From NCBI GenBank assembly GCA_013399305.1, contig VXAI01000083.1:1509776-1573775 (forward strand): a stretch of DNA of 64,000 bases, read 5' to 3'. Position numbers and translations under genes: made by a program. A model generated the notes under the pieces. It was given only the letters and a program-made list of their open reading frames with translations. It was not told the DNA's origin and ran no database searches. Shown piece by piece: positions 34,701 through 46,647 of this stretch (the first letter of the stretch is position 1; the number at the start of each line of letters is the position of its first letter). Origin of the DNA: Rostratula benghalensis. Its lineage: Eukaryota > Chordata > Aves > Charadriiformes > Rostratulidae.

Positions 34701-37510
34701 AAAAAACCCAAAAAACTGTCATGCATTTTTCTTACTTTTCTCGTGTATTTCTGAGAAGTTTGAAAGTCATCAATCTTTTTTAAAAATCTAGTGTCTCTAT
34801 TTTGGTCTGGATGAATAAAATTAGTCAAGGGAAACATAAACAATAATGTGTACACTAAAAACACCTACACCCACCCCACCAAACAAGTGTAATCAGCAAT
34901 AATTATAATGTAAGCAAAAGAAATATTTTTAGTTTAATGAAATATTGGCCAGAGTTCACGTATTTAGAGATGACATCGGACTTTTTGTGTCCTGGGAACA
35001 TGTGAAAGACATTTAAGGGTGCAAAAGTGCCTGATGTTAAGGTACAACCAGCAGTCACTTCATAAGTCCATTCCTACTAGAAGTTTAAAAACTATGGACT
35101 AAAATGCCCTGTTGAACCTTGAAAGAGCAAATCCAGTGGAACTACGCATAGTGGTAGACATTATCTTTCCTTGGACTAGAAAGCAGATTTGATACTTTCT
35201 TTGTACTGGAGATCTTTCAAGCCAGTACAGGTCATAGGGATCAATTATTTGTACTTCTGGAATGGCAACATCTGAACAAATCATGAACTTCCATTAAAAA
35301 AAGCTATTAAAAAGGGGAAAATGAGGACATGTACTTAATTGTATTAAAAAAAGTGATAGGAGAGGTATATAAAGATATTTTACAATTATATACATTTATA
35401 TGAAATTATAGTTTATATAATTTTTGTGTATTACTTGATGCATAGCATTGGTTTTATATGTGTACTGATTGCTATTTGACATATGCTACATTTATTTACA
35501 TCATAAATGGAGAAAGAGTTACTAGTTGCACACTGCCTAGAATTCAAGGTCCAGTGAAACACAAAGGCAGCAAAGTACTGAAAGAGGACAGCTTTTCCCC
35601 TCAGTCCCAACTCTCTTTGGCTGAGCACACCATGTAGGGCAGAGATGCTGTGGCTCACCCACGCCCTTGCTCAGCTTGCCTTGCTGGCACCTGGCTCACG
35701 AGAAGGAGACCGTGCTGCACACTGACCTCCAGACAGCAGTGTTTCCTGCTGAAGAACATGCAGGCTGGCAGGTAAGGAGACAGACACAATGGGATGTGCT
35801 CACACAGATCCCAAACCAAACTTCAGACAGATCCTCTAGAGCACATGATGAAAACACCTGTCCTACAGCTGGGACACACACAATGTGCCTTAGAGAAAGG
35901 ACAACAGTAATTACTAACGATCACACACGTCTTACAGCATTAATTCAGCCCTTACAAACAAAACCCAATAAAAATTCAGCATGGTGTAGGACCAAGCTCC
36001 ACATAATTCTTGCAACACTTCTCAGGTCTGCTGTATAGAGGAACGAGAGGCAGAGGTAAGACAGGTACTGGTAACACCACCACTTACTACAAATAAAAAA
36101 TGTTTTTATTCATCCATGTGTGCATGTCCTAAAATAGGTTATGCCAGAGAGCCTTAGGGAGTTATCAGAGGCTAGTACATCTTCCCTGAAGACAAAAGCA
36201 TTTCCAGCAGATGCTGTTGGAAGCTGTGTGCAGAACTTCATACTGTCATCCTGTGCGTGCCAAGAAGGATGTTCTTAAGGGAATGAACTAAGGGAGGCAA
36301 AGCAGGAATGTCAGTCTGTCCTGTGAATGAGGTGTTTCACACGCTGGACTCCGTTTTGAGATCCTGTCAGGGGGAACAGCTTCATCTTTCAGAAAGCAAA
36401 CTGAAGAGCTTGAAAAATACAGAGCAGCTTTCTTCTTTACAGAGAAAAAGAGTAATTCTTTTCAGCCTCCAAAAGCACGATTCATTTTTTTTTTTTTTTT
36501 TAATATTTCACATGTGCGCCAAACAACCAAATTAATGTTCGATACTGAAAGTAGCTTTGGTACCATTTTGCTATACCAACCCAAGAGAGATCTTCATGGA
36601 AGAGGAGTTTCAAATAAGGGCTCCTAGTTCCACTTTTACAGCAATGTCAGAATTTTAAGAAAGAAGTGGGAAAAAAATAAGAAGATGAAGGCTGAAAGGA
36701 CTAGTTATAATTGTCATGCCCGCTAGGAGGAAAAGACAGACTGATCATGTTTTTGTACTGACTGCACAGACAGAGTTTCTGAAGAATGGAAACACTCTGA
36801 GCGAAGGAGACACCCGTAGTTTCAGAGTGATGGTGGAGGTGTGGTAACTGGAAATACTGCAGCAACAACTCATGCTGTACTCAACTTCCCAGCTTCTGGA
36901 GCAGATGATGGGGAGTGGTTCTCAGGAATGAAGTTATCCACACCAAACCTGTATTTTCTGAAGCAACCCTTCCTCAACAACACCTATACAGACTATCAAA
37001 TTGAGGTGACACAGTATTCTCCACAGTACTCTTTGTCCTCTGCCACATCTCAACTTGGCTTCAACGCAGTCTCACAAAAATATTTTTTCCTATTTTTGAG
37101 CATTTTCTTTCATATGTTTACAATTATTTTTTCCTGTAAGCATTAAACATTTTCCCTGTATCTTTAAAAAGGCTTTTCTTTTTCTTAGTAGCAATATAAA
37201 TAGCACTTTTCAGTCTTCCAGGATATCCCTAAAAAACGTAACACTTTTATTTAAAATCTTACTCAAGTCTAAAGAGAATGTCAAACAGCTCATAGTGCTA
37301 CTCCTGCTGCTGATCAAGAAGACTCTTACCTGAGGGCTTTTTTTTCCTATATATAGACTGCAGAAAGAGCAAGAGAGCACTTCCCAACATGGTCATTCAT
37401 TATGTAATACTTGAAATCTATTTCAAGCTTCCTCATGAAATTTTTAAAGGCTTTCATCTGTCCTATTTTTGCTTCTGAGACAAGATAGGGGAAGACTCCA
37501 GATTTCTTAC
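31754..37510 (-). other. HDX: HDX intron between coding exons 4 and 5
   Basis: A 5757-nt intron splitting homeodomain 2 at the same site as the intron in homeodomain 1. It runs from GTAAGA to TTACAAG. It has a T run at 36,485-36,501 and otherwise nothing I can name. Confidence 0.9.
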
Positions 37511-37657
37511 CCGCACTATTTCACAGTCAACATTTAATTCTGCAGCCACAGCTTCAATTTTCTCTCTGCAGACTGAGCCCAGGCTGGTCATACCATTGTC
37601 CCAGTATTTCTTTAGGGTAGCTAAATCTCGGTCACTAAATTGTGTGCGGTCCTGTAA
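37511..37657 (-). CDS. HDX: HDX coding exon 4: first part of homeodomain 2
   Basis: This exon encodes residues 442-490, from LQDRTQFSDRDL to NVDCEIVR, which are helices 1 and 2 of the second homeodomain. It is 147 nt, 49 codons, exactly the same length as coding exon 1, and it is split from its recognition helix at the same place. The acceptor follows an unusually long T tract (14 T) and ends CTTGCAG; the donor is CGG followed by GTAAGA. Both ends are phase 0. YWDNGMT here aligns with YYENGMT in homeodomain 1, showing the relationship between the two domains. Similarity to mammalian HDX is very high. Confidence 0.96.
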
Positions 37658-37796
37658 CTGCAAGATAAAAAAAAAAAAACACTGTTAGATGAAAAAAAAT
37701 TTCTGCTTATGTTGTTAATTTAATTTCCAGAGGTCTTGCATACAGTAAGACACAAATGTTATACTGTCTCCGTGGCTTCTAACTCTCCCTTAAGAA

Positions 37797-37821
37797 TTTT
37801 TTTTTTTTTTTTTTTTTTTTT
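37797..37821. repeat. 25-nt T homopolymer
   Basis: An uninterrupted T run on the plus strand lies about 140 nt upstream, in transcript terms, of coding exon 4. It reads as poly-A in the HDX pre-mRNA. It could be the tail of an old minus-strand retroposed copy. Confidence 0.85.
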
Positions 37822-40800
37822 AATCCAGGACAGTACAGAGTTCCCTGGGATTTGCTTTAAAGGGAATGGCAGTGCTAACAGAAGTCTAAAAGCACTTCAG
37901 CTTTGTTTCACCTCCACCTGATTTTTTTAAATTTGTTTTACCTCATTCTGTAAGGCCTTACTGAAAAGAACTGTTTTCCCCTTGTGCTGTTTACTCTCTC
38001 CACCGAATTTATGGAAATTATTCCTTAAGGCTTTTCAAGTTTCTCACCCTCCCCCACCCAAAGTTCTTTTATCTTACTGCAAACTACAATACATGCATAA
38101 TTCAAAGGATTCTGAGTTCCTAAAGGGAATACTTTAATGTTTATTTGGTAAGCTTCAGAGTTTAAATTGGCTCTACTGTTTATTTGAGACTTCCCTCACT
38201 TTTTGTATATATTTATCAAAATATGTGATAGTGCTTTACTGATATAAGGAGTATCACTGAGCGACAAATCCTAGACATCTTACCACTTCTTGAACTGTTG
38301 GGGGCATACAGTACCATTCACAAGTAGTATTACAAGCTTTACCAGAAGTTTTTAGCTCAAAACATTAAGTAAGATCTACAGTTTCCTTAAACCAACCCAT
38401 GTTTGCCACTTCTACTGCTATAAGGTGTACATAAATGCAACACTAGTAAGTTGTAGCCACGTGTCAAATTTGCCATAATTTCAACAACTGAATTTTGTAA
38501 GACAGAATCATGATTTCAATAGCTGAAATCTCGTTTGCTTGTTTAAAAACTGCTAAAAGTTAGAATTAAATAAATTTAAAATGGAGTAGAAAAAAATTCA
38601 CAGAACTAGAATCATTTGACAACCCTGTAGTTCTCAACTAGAATTTTTGCTAATCTTCAGAATATGGTAATCCTTGCAGTTTTCTTCTTTTAAAACCTAC
38701 TATTTTTCAAAGCGTTAGAAGCACTTGAGTCTCCTCAATACACAAATATAAAATAGCAGTATCAAAACCTTGTCTCCTTAAAATAATCCAGTAAAAAAAC
38801 CCCACAATAATTCTAGCCAAACGTGGTCCATTATCAACTGCTACCAGACACTCAACTATTTGCTTGGCTATTGTTTCACACATTCAAGTACAGAATTAGA
38901 GGAGCTGTTTTCATCCTGCCCATCTATTAGCAGGGGTTGCAGGACACCAGGAGCTCCTCTGCAGCTGGAATCAGGTGGTGGCCTCACCACGCTCCTTGGG
39001 CTCCTGCACACACCAAGCACTTACCAGCAGCTGCAGCCCAGGAGACACACTTCTAGACCACATAAAATAGACCCCCAGTCTATTTTAATCTAAAAGCAAT
39101 CCAGTTGGCACATTTCAAGGCTGCTCTAGGACAAGCAGCAAAGTGTACTTAAGTGGCCTTCACCTCCAGAGCACCCTGCTGACCAAAGCTAAATCCATGA
39201 TGCTCATTCACCCGTAGCAGATGCAGGTTCTCCTGTACGCCTGACCTGAGCTAATCCTACCTACAAGCCATTTTCAAAGTGTAGTTATCTCCTGAATCAC
39301 TGCATCTCCTTTTATAGCTGTTGGAAAAATGGGGTGTAACTTCTGAAAGTGATGGGAAGAGTTGTCTCTTGTTCTGCAGTCAGGGAGGCAGCCAAGCATT
39401 GAGGAGAGCACTCAGACTACACAGAGAAATGAGCCACTCTGGCCTATCCTGCTTTCTTGAACACACCTGTAGCTCAGGACAACATCATCTTCTAAAGCAC
39501 ACCCAGTGTTTTCAAACGTAAATAACTAAGTAATTCACTGCTGGTTCTGGAGAGCTCATGCTGACAACACCGCTGCGACAATCCCCCACTTGCACAGCTT
39601 ACTGCCATCTGTGCTTACTGGGAAAATAAACCAGAAAGTTTCTTTGTATATAATACACAGCTTAAAGATACCCTCTGGACATGCTGTGGAAATTCCCCCT
39701 CTTCAGCAGAGGAGTGAAGTGAGAGAAGCAAAAGGCAATCTGCCTAATATTACTCTGTCTGTAAGGAAGCAGCCCCAGTTAGTGTTGTCTTCTGTCACCT
39801 CGCTTGTTGCAATGGCCAAATGAGAAGAAAAAACAAAGTACAGCTGATGCTAGAGTAAGTTCAGATATTTTCTGCTTGCCACATGCTTTTCCAGTTATCT
39901 AAGAAAATGCTCCTTCTACTCAAGGAATACAGCGCTAGAATACTCACTAAATAGCTATTTGTAATAGATGGATAGATCCCTCATTAGACAAAAGACACAT
40001 AAAAACTGACTACAGTTACCAAAGGGGTGGTACTGTGGGAAGAAGCTGCTCAGCTTTTACTTACTGTGTGTTCACAAAACCATCTGTTCTTTAAAAATTT
40101 TACTTAAAGCAGTGTCATATCTTTTCCATTTTAAGTGAATGTATATTAATTCCAATGATCTACTACAAGCACATTAATAAAATTCCTATTAGATAAAACG
40201 CTGTTCAATGGTTTTCACCTCGCAGCTACTACATACATTTGGTCTTGTACCAAATCAAGAGGGGAAAAAAGTGTATGTAAATATTAGCTGGTACGAAAAG
40301 TCAGGTCCCCCTGAGCAGTAAGTAAGGGGGCAGCCTTACTGTAGTGTCAGGTTCAACCCACCCTAGTAAACTCACTGTATTCTCACTCCACTTGAGTTTC
40401 TCTACTTTGGAGTCATTATCTTGGTTTTGCCATTTTTTCCCCCAACAAGACCAGTGCTGAGTAACCTACTAAACACACACAAGCAGGCAGCATTTCTGAA
40501 AAGCTAGGAGCACTGTCTTCAGAAAGGTACATTTTGGCATAGCAGGTGATATCAGAGTGCAACGCAGCTGGTTGGTCTTTGCAGCAAGAAAAGACAGAAT
40601 CTATCAGGTTACTGGACTTGAAATTTTACCAGTGCCCCCCAGATGAGATTCTTGACATTTCAGGGCTGTGATTCACAAAGGAGCTGCTCAGATGGTAGCA
40701 GGTCACCGCGTACTAAGTGAGCCATCTGCCTGTGCACAGTAATCCTGAGCTCCTACTCCCACCAGCTCAGGGAGGGCAAAGGGAGCCCGTTGGCTTTCTC

Positions 40801-42459
40801 TGCTCTCGCTGCACCTTCGCATTCGGGATCAGTCCCAAGCCCTTACACTCCCTGGATGCAGGTAACAGTTCAGCCTGTACAAAGCTTAGAGCCAGACTAA
40901 ATCGCTTTTGCATCACTGACAGTGCCATATGCCTTTTCATTAATTTCTTAGGGAAATCACAAACCATATTCCATTACAGGATCATCCCCTTGACAAAGAT
41001 TACACATAAATTTGACTCCTGCATTATAAGCGGCTCAAAAATTACATAGTGCTTTTACAAAAGTCCATTACTTCTGAGAGAAAATAAGCAGGAGAATTTC
41101 TGCATTGAACACACAGCTACACTTCCATCAATTTAGTTAATAACTTCCCCATGCTTAGAGCATCATTAGAGAAACTGAGGAAACAGAAAAACCCCAGAGT
41201 CCTACAAATATCATTACATTGGTGGTTACACACCAGTTTGCACAGGAAAAAAAAAACATCAAAAAATACTACTGAAAAGCGTCATATTTAGCACAATACT
41301 TTCCATAGCTGAAGACAAGGCAGCAATTCAGTTCTTATTTTTACTTCATTATAAAAAAATACTCTGAATGCAACTCTCATTTCCTCTCTTCAGATTCCTT
41401 GCTTGCTAATCTGAGGCTGGGCTTTACCCTCAGCAGTATTAGCTGTTTGCTGAGTGCTTTCCATTTACCAGTTCCGCTGTCCAGATTCTGAAGAGCAGCG
41501 AGAAGGTTCTTCCCGCAGCACATGGCCCGTCAGCTCCCCACGGAAAGCAATCCTGGTGAGCAAATGGAATCAGCAGTTCTGCCGAGCGCAGGGCTAAACC
41601 CTGCTTAGCCCCTGACCTCTCAAGTGTAATAACAACACCCTTGTAAGAGATGACCCAGTTTATTATAGACATTGCTGGCACCTTGCCGAGCCCCTCGTGC
41701 TACCCACTGCGCAGGCAACATTTGCGGTGCAAATCTAGCGCCTGTGATTGGTATGAATAATTGTACTGCAGTGGAGTGTCCTTATCCTGCCTTTTATTAG
41801 AGGATGCTGTTTTAGATCGGTTTGTATGCGCCAGTTAAAAATGTTTCAGGCCACATGCACAAAAGGTATTAAAAAATCTCCAGATTATTAAGAGAAAACA
41901 TATTAAAAAATGAAGAAACTAAAGCTTTAATAAAAATATAGTAACTATTGCATTTATGCAGCACCTGAGCATTTTCTGTTGTTAACAAAAGTTATGTAGT
42001 TAGGTTTATTTAAACTGCAGTGAAATCCTATTAAATCAGCAGTTCAGTTCTGGTGCTCTGTGATGAAATCTTCTAAGGTAATATTTACAGCAAACAAACC
42101 TCTCACAACAAGTTTTAGTCACGACTGCTCAGAAACTCAATAATGGAGAAACAGCAAGAAATCTCACAATGTAATACTTATATTGTACATTTTAAAGGTT
42201 CTTTAAAGTTAAGTAAAAAGTAGAATAGGACTAGCAGCTACACTTGGCTCCAATATTCTCTAGCAACCCCAGTATCTTAAAGTAAGAAATGCCTCCAATG
42301 TATAAGTTACTCTAAATAAAAAATGCCTGATCTCTTTTAGAGCCTACCTAAGGCTAGCTTCATTAGTTACCCACTCACACAGGAACAAATGAGTGCCTAT
42401 TTGCTTCTCCACACCTCTCATATTTTGAAAGCCCTCCATCACACTCCTCCACTCCTTCC

Positions 42460-43060
42460 CATTCATCTCTTTTCAGGTCTGAAGAGATACAGCCCATTTG
42501 GTCACTCACCACATAGCTGTTCTGTGCCTTAGATCACTGTCACGGCTTCTCAGTTTTATTTTGGGAGGAATGGGAAGATCAGAAGTGCACACAGCATTCA
42601 AGGTATGAACAAATCCTAGATCCTTTTATACAAGCATAGTGTTATTTTGTAATAATGTTCCCCATTTCTAATGATGCCAGCTCTAAACTTTGCATTACTT
42701 AATGTCTAATTGATTTTTTTAAGGATTATCAATTCATCTCTCAAGATCTTATTTGTACATAATAATGTTATTTCTGAATCAATCATTCTCATATGTTCTC
42801 CCTTTCCCACCTGCACCATTTAATATTATTCTTACTCTTCAGTTTATTATTTTTGATTTCATTTTCCATATATAAGTTCTGATGGTTTGTGTTTCCCCTT
42901 AACTCTACTAGTGTATTTAACCTTATTAAAACTATGCTAGATTACACATTCCTCCACTTTGAGGTTTTTAGTTCAGGTTTCAGAACTGTTACAAAGCTGT
43001 CCCCCACTTCAGTGACATCCTGTCTCCTGCTACAGGACCAGTCCTGCCGCTTTGGCTTAG
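42460..43060 (-). mobile_element. Ancient CR1-type LINE fragment (degraded)
   Basis: The plus strand reads like the complement of an old amniote CR1 3' region. Sequence near 42,470-42,490 (tctgaagagatacagccca), 42,580-42,605 (agaagtgcacacagcattca) and 42,665-42,680 (atttctaatgatgcc) resembles the familiar CR1 consensus in the right order. The CR1 sense strand is therefore minus. It has no intact reading frame, and the edges are approximate. The assignment is from memory of the consensus. Confidence 0.5.
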
Positions 43061-46000
43061 GCACTGATGCTCACACAGAGTGTACGTTGCTCACACAGGA
43101 ACAGGGCAATCAGAAGCATCTGTGAAAGAACCATACTTTCTGCAGACAGGCACACTGCATGCATTTCCACCCAGTACAGCCCTATGGACTCCCAGGCCAT
43201 ATATGATTCTCCCCAGGACACACAAAAAAAAATTAAAAAACACATCAGGTGTCCATAACTACAAGAGCAATTCAGAGAGGTGATTTCTAGACACTGCCTT
43301 TCCCCAAGTCTTGACAGTTCCTTATCATATGAGCAGGTAAGTACCCATTCACAAGATCCCTTCAATGTACTTAGGACAAAGAAATCACATGGCTAGGAGT
43401 GAGTTGCTATTGCCAGCTTCAAGTTTAAGGAAGTTTAAACCTTCCCTTAAACCCTAAAAAAAAGACTGCTAACATACTATGTGCAAAACATACTGGTGCA
43501 AAACCAGTGAAGACTTCTAGAAGAGAAACATTTTGCATCTCTTCCCACTGGGTTGGGTAAGCATGAAGTTTGCTCTGATAGAAGGACGGATAAATATTTC
43601 CTAGTACCACAGCTTGAAAAGAGCTGTAACTGCTTCAACACTCAGACAAAATTACACATTTTCTGTCAGTATGTGTTTCTAAACAGCAGAGGTTCTACCC
43701 AAGTGCAGAAGTACACTACTCAGGAAGGCACCAAAGCACTCACTGCAGTGGCAGGGTTGCTCCAGGAAGGGGGAAAATACAAGACCAGATTCCTTGTGAG
43801 TTTCTCCACTGAGAACAGTATTCCCTTGAAACCTCACATGAACGAGCCCAGACATTGACATGACAAACAATTTAAGATCAAATCCCACCCAAGATACATA
43901 AGCTACATACCATGTGATTTACTAAGCCTGCTTCTGATTGGTGATAGGCAGAAATAATTGTAAGACTGTAATCTGTTATCTTAATGACTTTGTTTCAGAC
44001 GATATTAAGACTACTAGAACTACTTCTAATTAGAAGCTAATTAAAAAAAAAAAAAGGCAGCAAAACCAAACCCCTAATCTCCCCCCAAAATAAAACTTCA
44101 CAACTAAGTCAGGCATGGCTCACCCAGAATCAAGACCTAAGTGCCAAATATTTTTCATAGTTAGTTTACTAGGGATCTGCCACAAGTACTAATCATTCTG
44201 CTAAGACATCAGATGACACATGACTTAAGCACAGTCAGTACGCTCAAGACTTAAATGTAAGGACAAAAGTGAAGATATTTTCCCACTTTAATTCTCTTTA
44301 ACCAGTATCTCCATTGCTATTTTGGAATCCTCGTTATCCTTTCACCACCCTGTGAAAAACCAAAAAATCAATGCATTTGTAAAGGCCAACGCATTGCACA
44401 TGGACCATGACAGAATACAGAACTCTCTGATTTCAAAAGACATTCTCATGAATAACTAAGATGGTGATATTTCTAGATTAATATTCATTAAGAGTCAGGA
44501 TTACGTCACTTTACAGCATAGCAGAGCAGAGTAGAAAGAGCTTCTGCAGAACTGCACAGTTTTTACTTCTTGATGCAGTTCAAGGACAGGGCAAGGGAAA
44601 CAAAACATCAAGGCAAAAGATTAAAAATTCAGAACATCTAAAAGACGATCTTCTACATTTTAAATAAAATACAGATTAGACATTTTACTGTTTGAATGGC
44701 AGTAATTGCTATAATCACCGTTTTACAACTCTATCCATTCTATTTCTGTTCCCTCATGCTCTTTCTTCAAAAGAATTTCACATTTGAAACTGAAGTTCCC
44801 TAGGAAGTAAGAGGGTTTTTTTCTGTTTTTGTTGTCTTACACCTGAGTATATACAGCTGTTTTAAAATGCCAACTCCTGAACTTGTCTCCTTAAGGCTAA
44901 TTATGCCCTGACATTTGGGAAAGTGCATTCACAAATCCAGACACAGGTGCATCAAACTGGACTGTATTTATTAACCAACTGGTTTTATGCAGTCTATTGA
45001 TTGGAAAAACAGATGAAGAAGTAAAGGCCTAAGAAAGAATAATTCCCTAATAACCATCCTTAATAAACAGGCATTTCCACATCCTTGAAGGTTTTCCATT
45101 TGTTCATCAAATATCTAGCATGGCCACCACAACTCACCAGCTTACCCAGTGCTGGAAAGCAGGTGAGAGCATCACACCCCACTCCTGATTGCTCATAGCC
45201 ACATGCTCCTGCTGCCCACTTTGAGCTGGCTCCGGCCCTCACCTGAACCCTACACCCATAACCCACTAGAGAAAGCAGAAAAACAAACTCAGCAGAAGAA
45301 GATGTGTCTGACAGGTCAGACACCTGACCTGGATTACCATGTAACCTCCCCCTTTCAACAGCGATGTGCAAATCAGCTCAAAGTGAAAACACACTCTGGA
45401 ACACTCACCAGCTACTTGCTGTTTTAAAAGGTCATTAAGTAGTAGAGGAGAAGGTGCCTGAAATGCAGAAGAGGGCTGCATTTAAAAAAGCCTTCTCAAG
45501 AGAACTAGGATTTGGGGAGGTGGACATTGCTCTGTATATAAACACAAATAAGTGATACTACCAAAGTCTGCACAAACTAGAAGTGTGCTAAAGTTGAGAG
45601 CGAGCAAAAGTTTGAGGACAAAAAGCCCCACAGCGAATGTGATGGTTCTTTGATTTCTAGTTATATAGGAAACACTACTGAACTCACACATTTTGGAGAC
45701 TAAATAGAAGATGTGAAAATTATTTAAAAAAAACACCAAACCACGAAGAAAGTACTGGGTACTGCAGGGAGAAGGCAAGGGAAGGTTCTTCTGCTCCCTA
45801 GACATCATTGCCAAAGCAGCACAGATGACATTGACAGCTCAGTGGTCTGGGGGGGGCTGACGGGATAATTTGATTATCATGGCAGCCATCTCCCCAGTCA
45901 CTGCCTTTGATACAGCTGGGCTAACATGTAACAGCCTCTTGAAAGCTTAGTTGTACCATCCAATCTGCAGGATAAGGGTGCATTTCCATGGTAAACCAGC

Positions 46001-46593
46001 AGACATGACACGTTCTTCAGAGAAGCTACCAGACTACTCTTGAATGGAACTGCTGTACAGGAATCAAACGGAGAGTCAGAGAGAGGTATTTTCCTGACAA
46101 AACCATTTCATACCTTGTGTTATGCTTTGGAGTCAGTTGTGAATTGAAGGCACTGACCCCACTGATTCTGTCTAATGTAAAGTGACATACATGTGGATAA
46201 AATTAAATTTGAGAAAGTTACTACAGATAGCATGAACCAATTCTGTGCAAGTGCAGAGCAGCTGAAGAGGGAGTTATCCTCAAGCATTCAGTTCTCTCTC
46301 AATTAATAACCATTTTACTTTCATGATAAAAAAAACCCAACCCACAAACGCATTCTGAGCTCTAAACTCTTAGCCCTTATCAATTCAAATGTTCTATTTC
46401 AGCTGATAGAACAATTCACATACTTGACTGACGATTATGACCTCAGCCTGCTTTTAAAAATACCCATCAACTTTATGGTAAACTCAAGCATTGTGTCTAC
46501 AGATAACATTTGTATTAGTCGAAGTACAAAGGGGAAAACCAATAAAAAGATAAACTTTTCATTCATTAGATACTTAGATGGAGATATACTTAC

Positions 46594-46647
46594 TGCTCTT
46601 TTTCTGGAACAACCTGTAATCCAAGGCACAGTAAGGTTTCCTGAAAT
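46594..46647 (-). CDS. HDX: HDX coding exon 3: 54-nt short exon
   Basis: A very short exon of 18 codons encodes residues 424-441, ISGNLTVPWITGCSRKRA, just before homeodomain 2. The acceptor is a strong pyrimidine tract ending CTCTGCAG before ATT, and the donor is GCA followed by GTAAGT. Both ends are phase 0, so skipping this exon would delete 18 residues and keep the frame. The peptide matches the equivalent mammalian HDX segment almost residue for residue, which is what identifies so small an exon inside 13 kb of intron. The basic SRKRA end lies beside the second homeodomain and could add to DNA contact or nuclear import; that role is inference. Confidence 0.94.

Larger units (their letters stand above)
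37658..46593 (-). other. HDX: HDX intron between coding exons 3 and 4
   Basis: The largest intron between coding exons, 8936 nt. It holds an old CR1-like relic at about 42,460-43,060 and a block of unusually balanced, CpG-containing sequence at about 41,640-42,010 that could be a conserved regulatory element. There is a 25-nt T run at 37,797-37,821 near the 3' end. No other gene was recognised. Confidence 0.9.
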
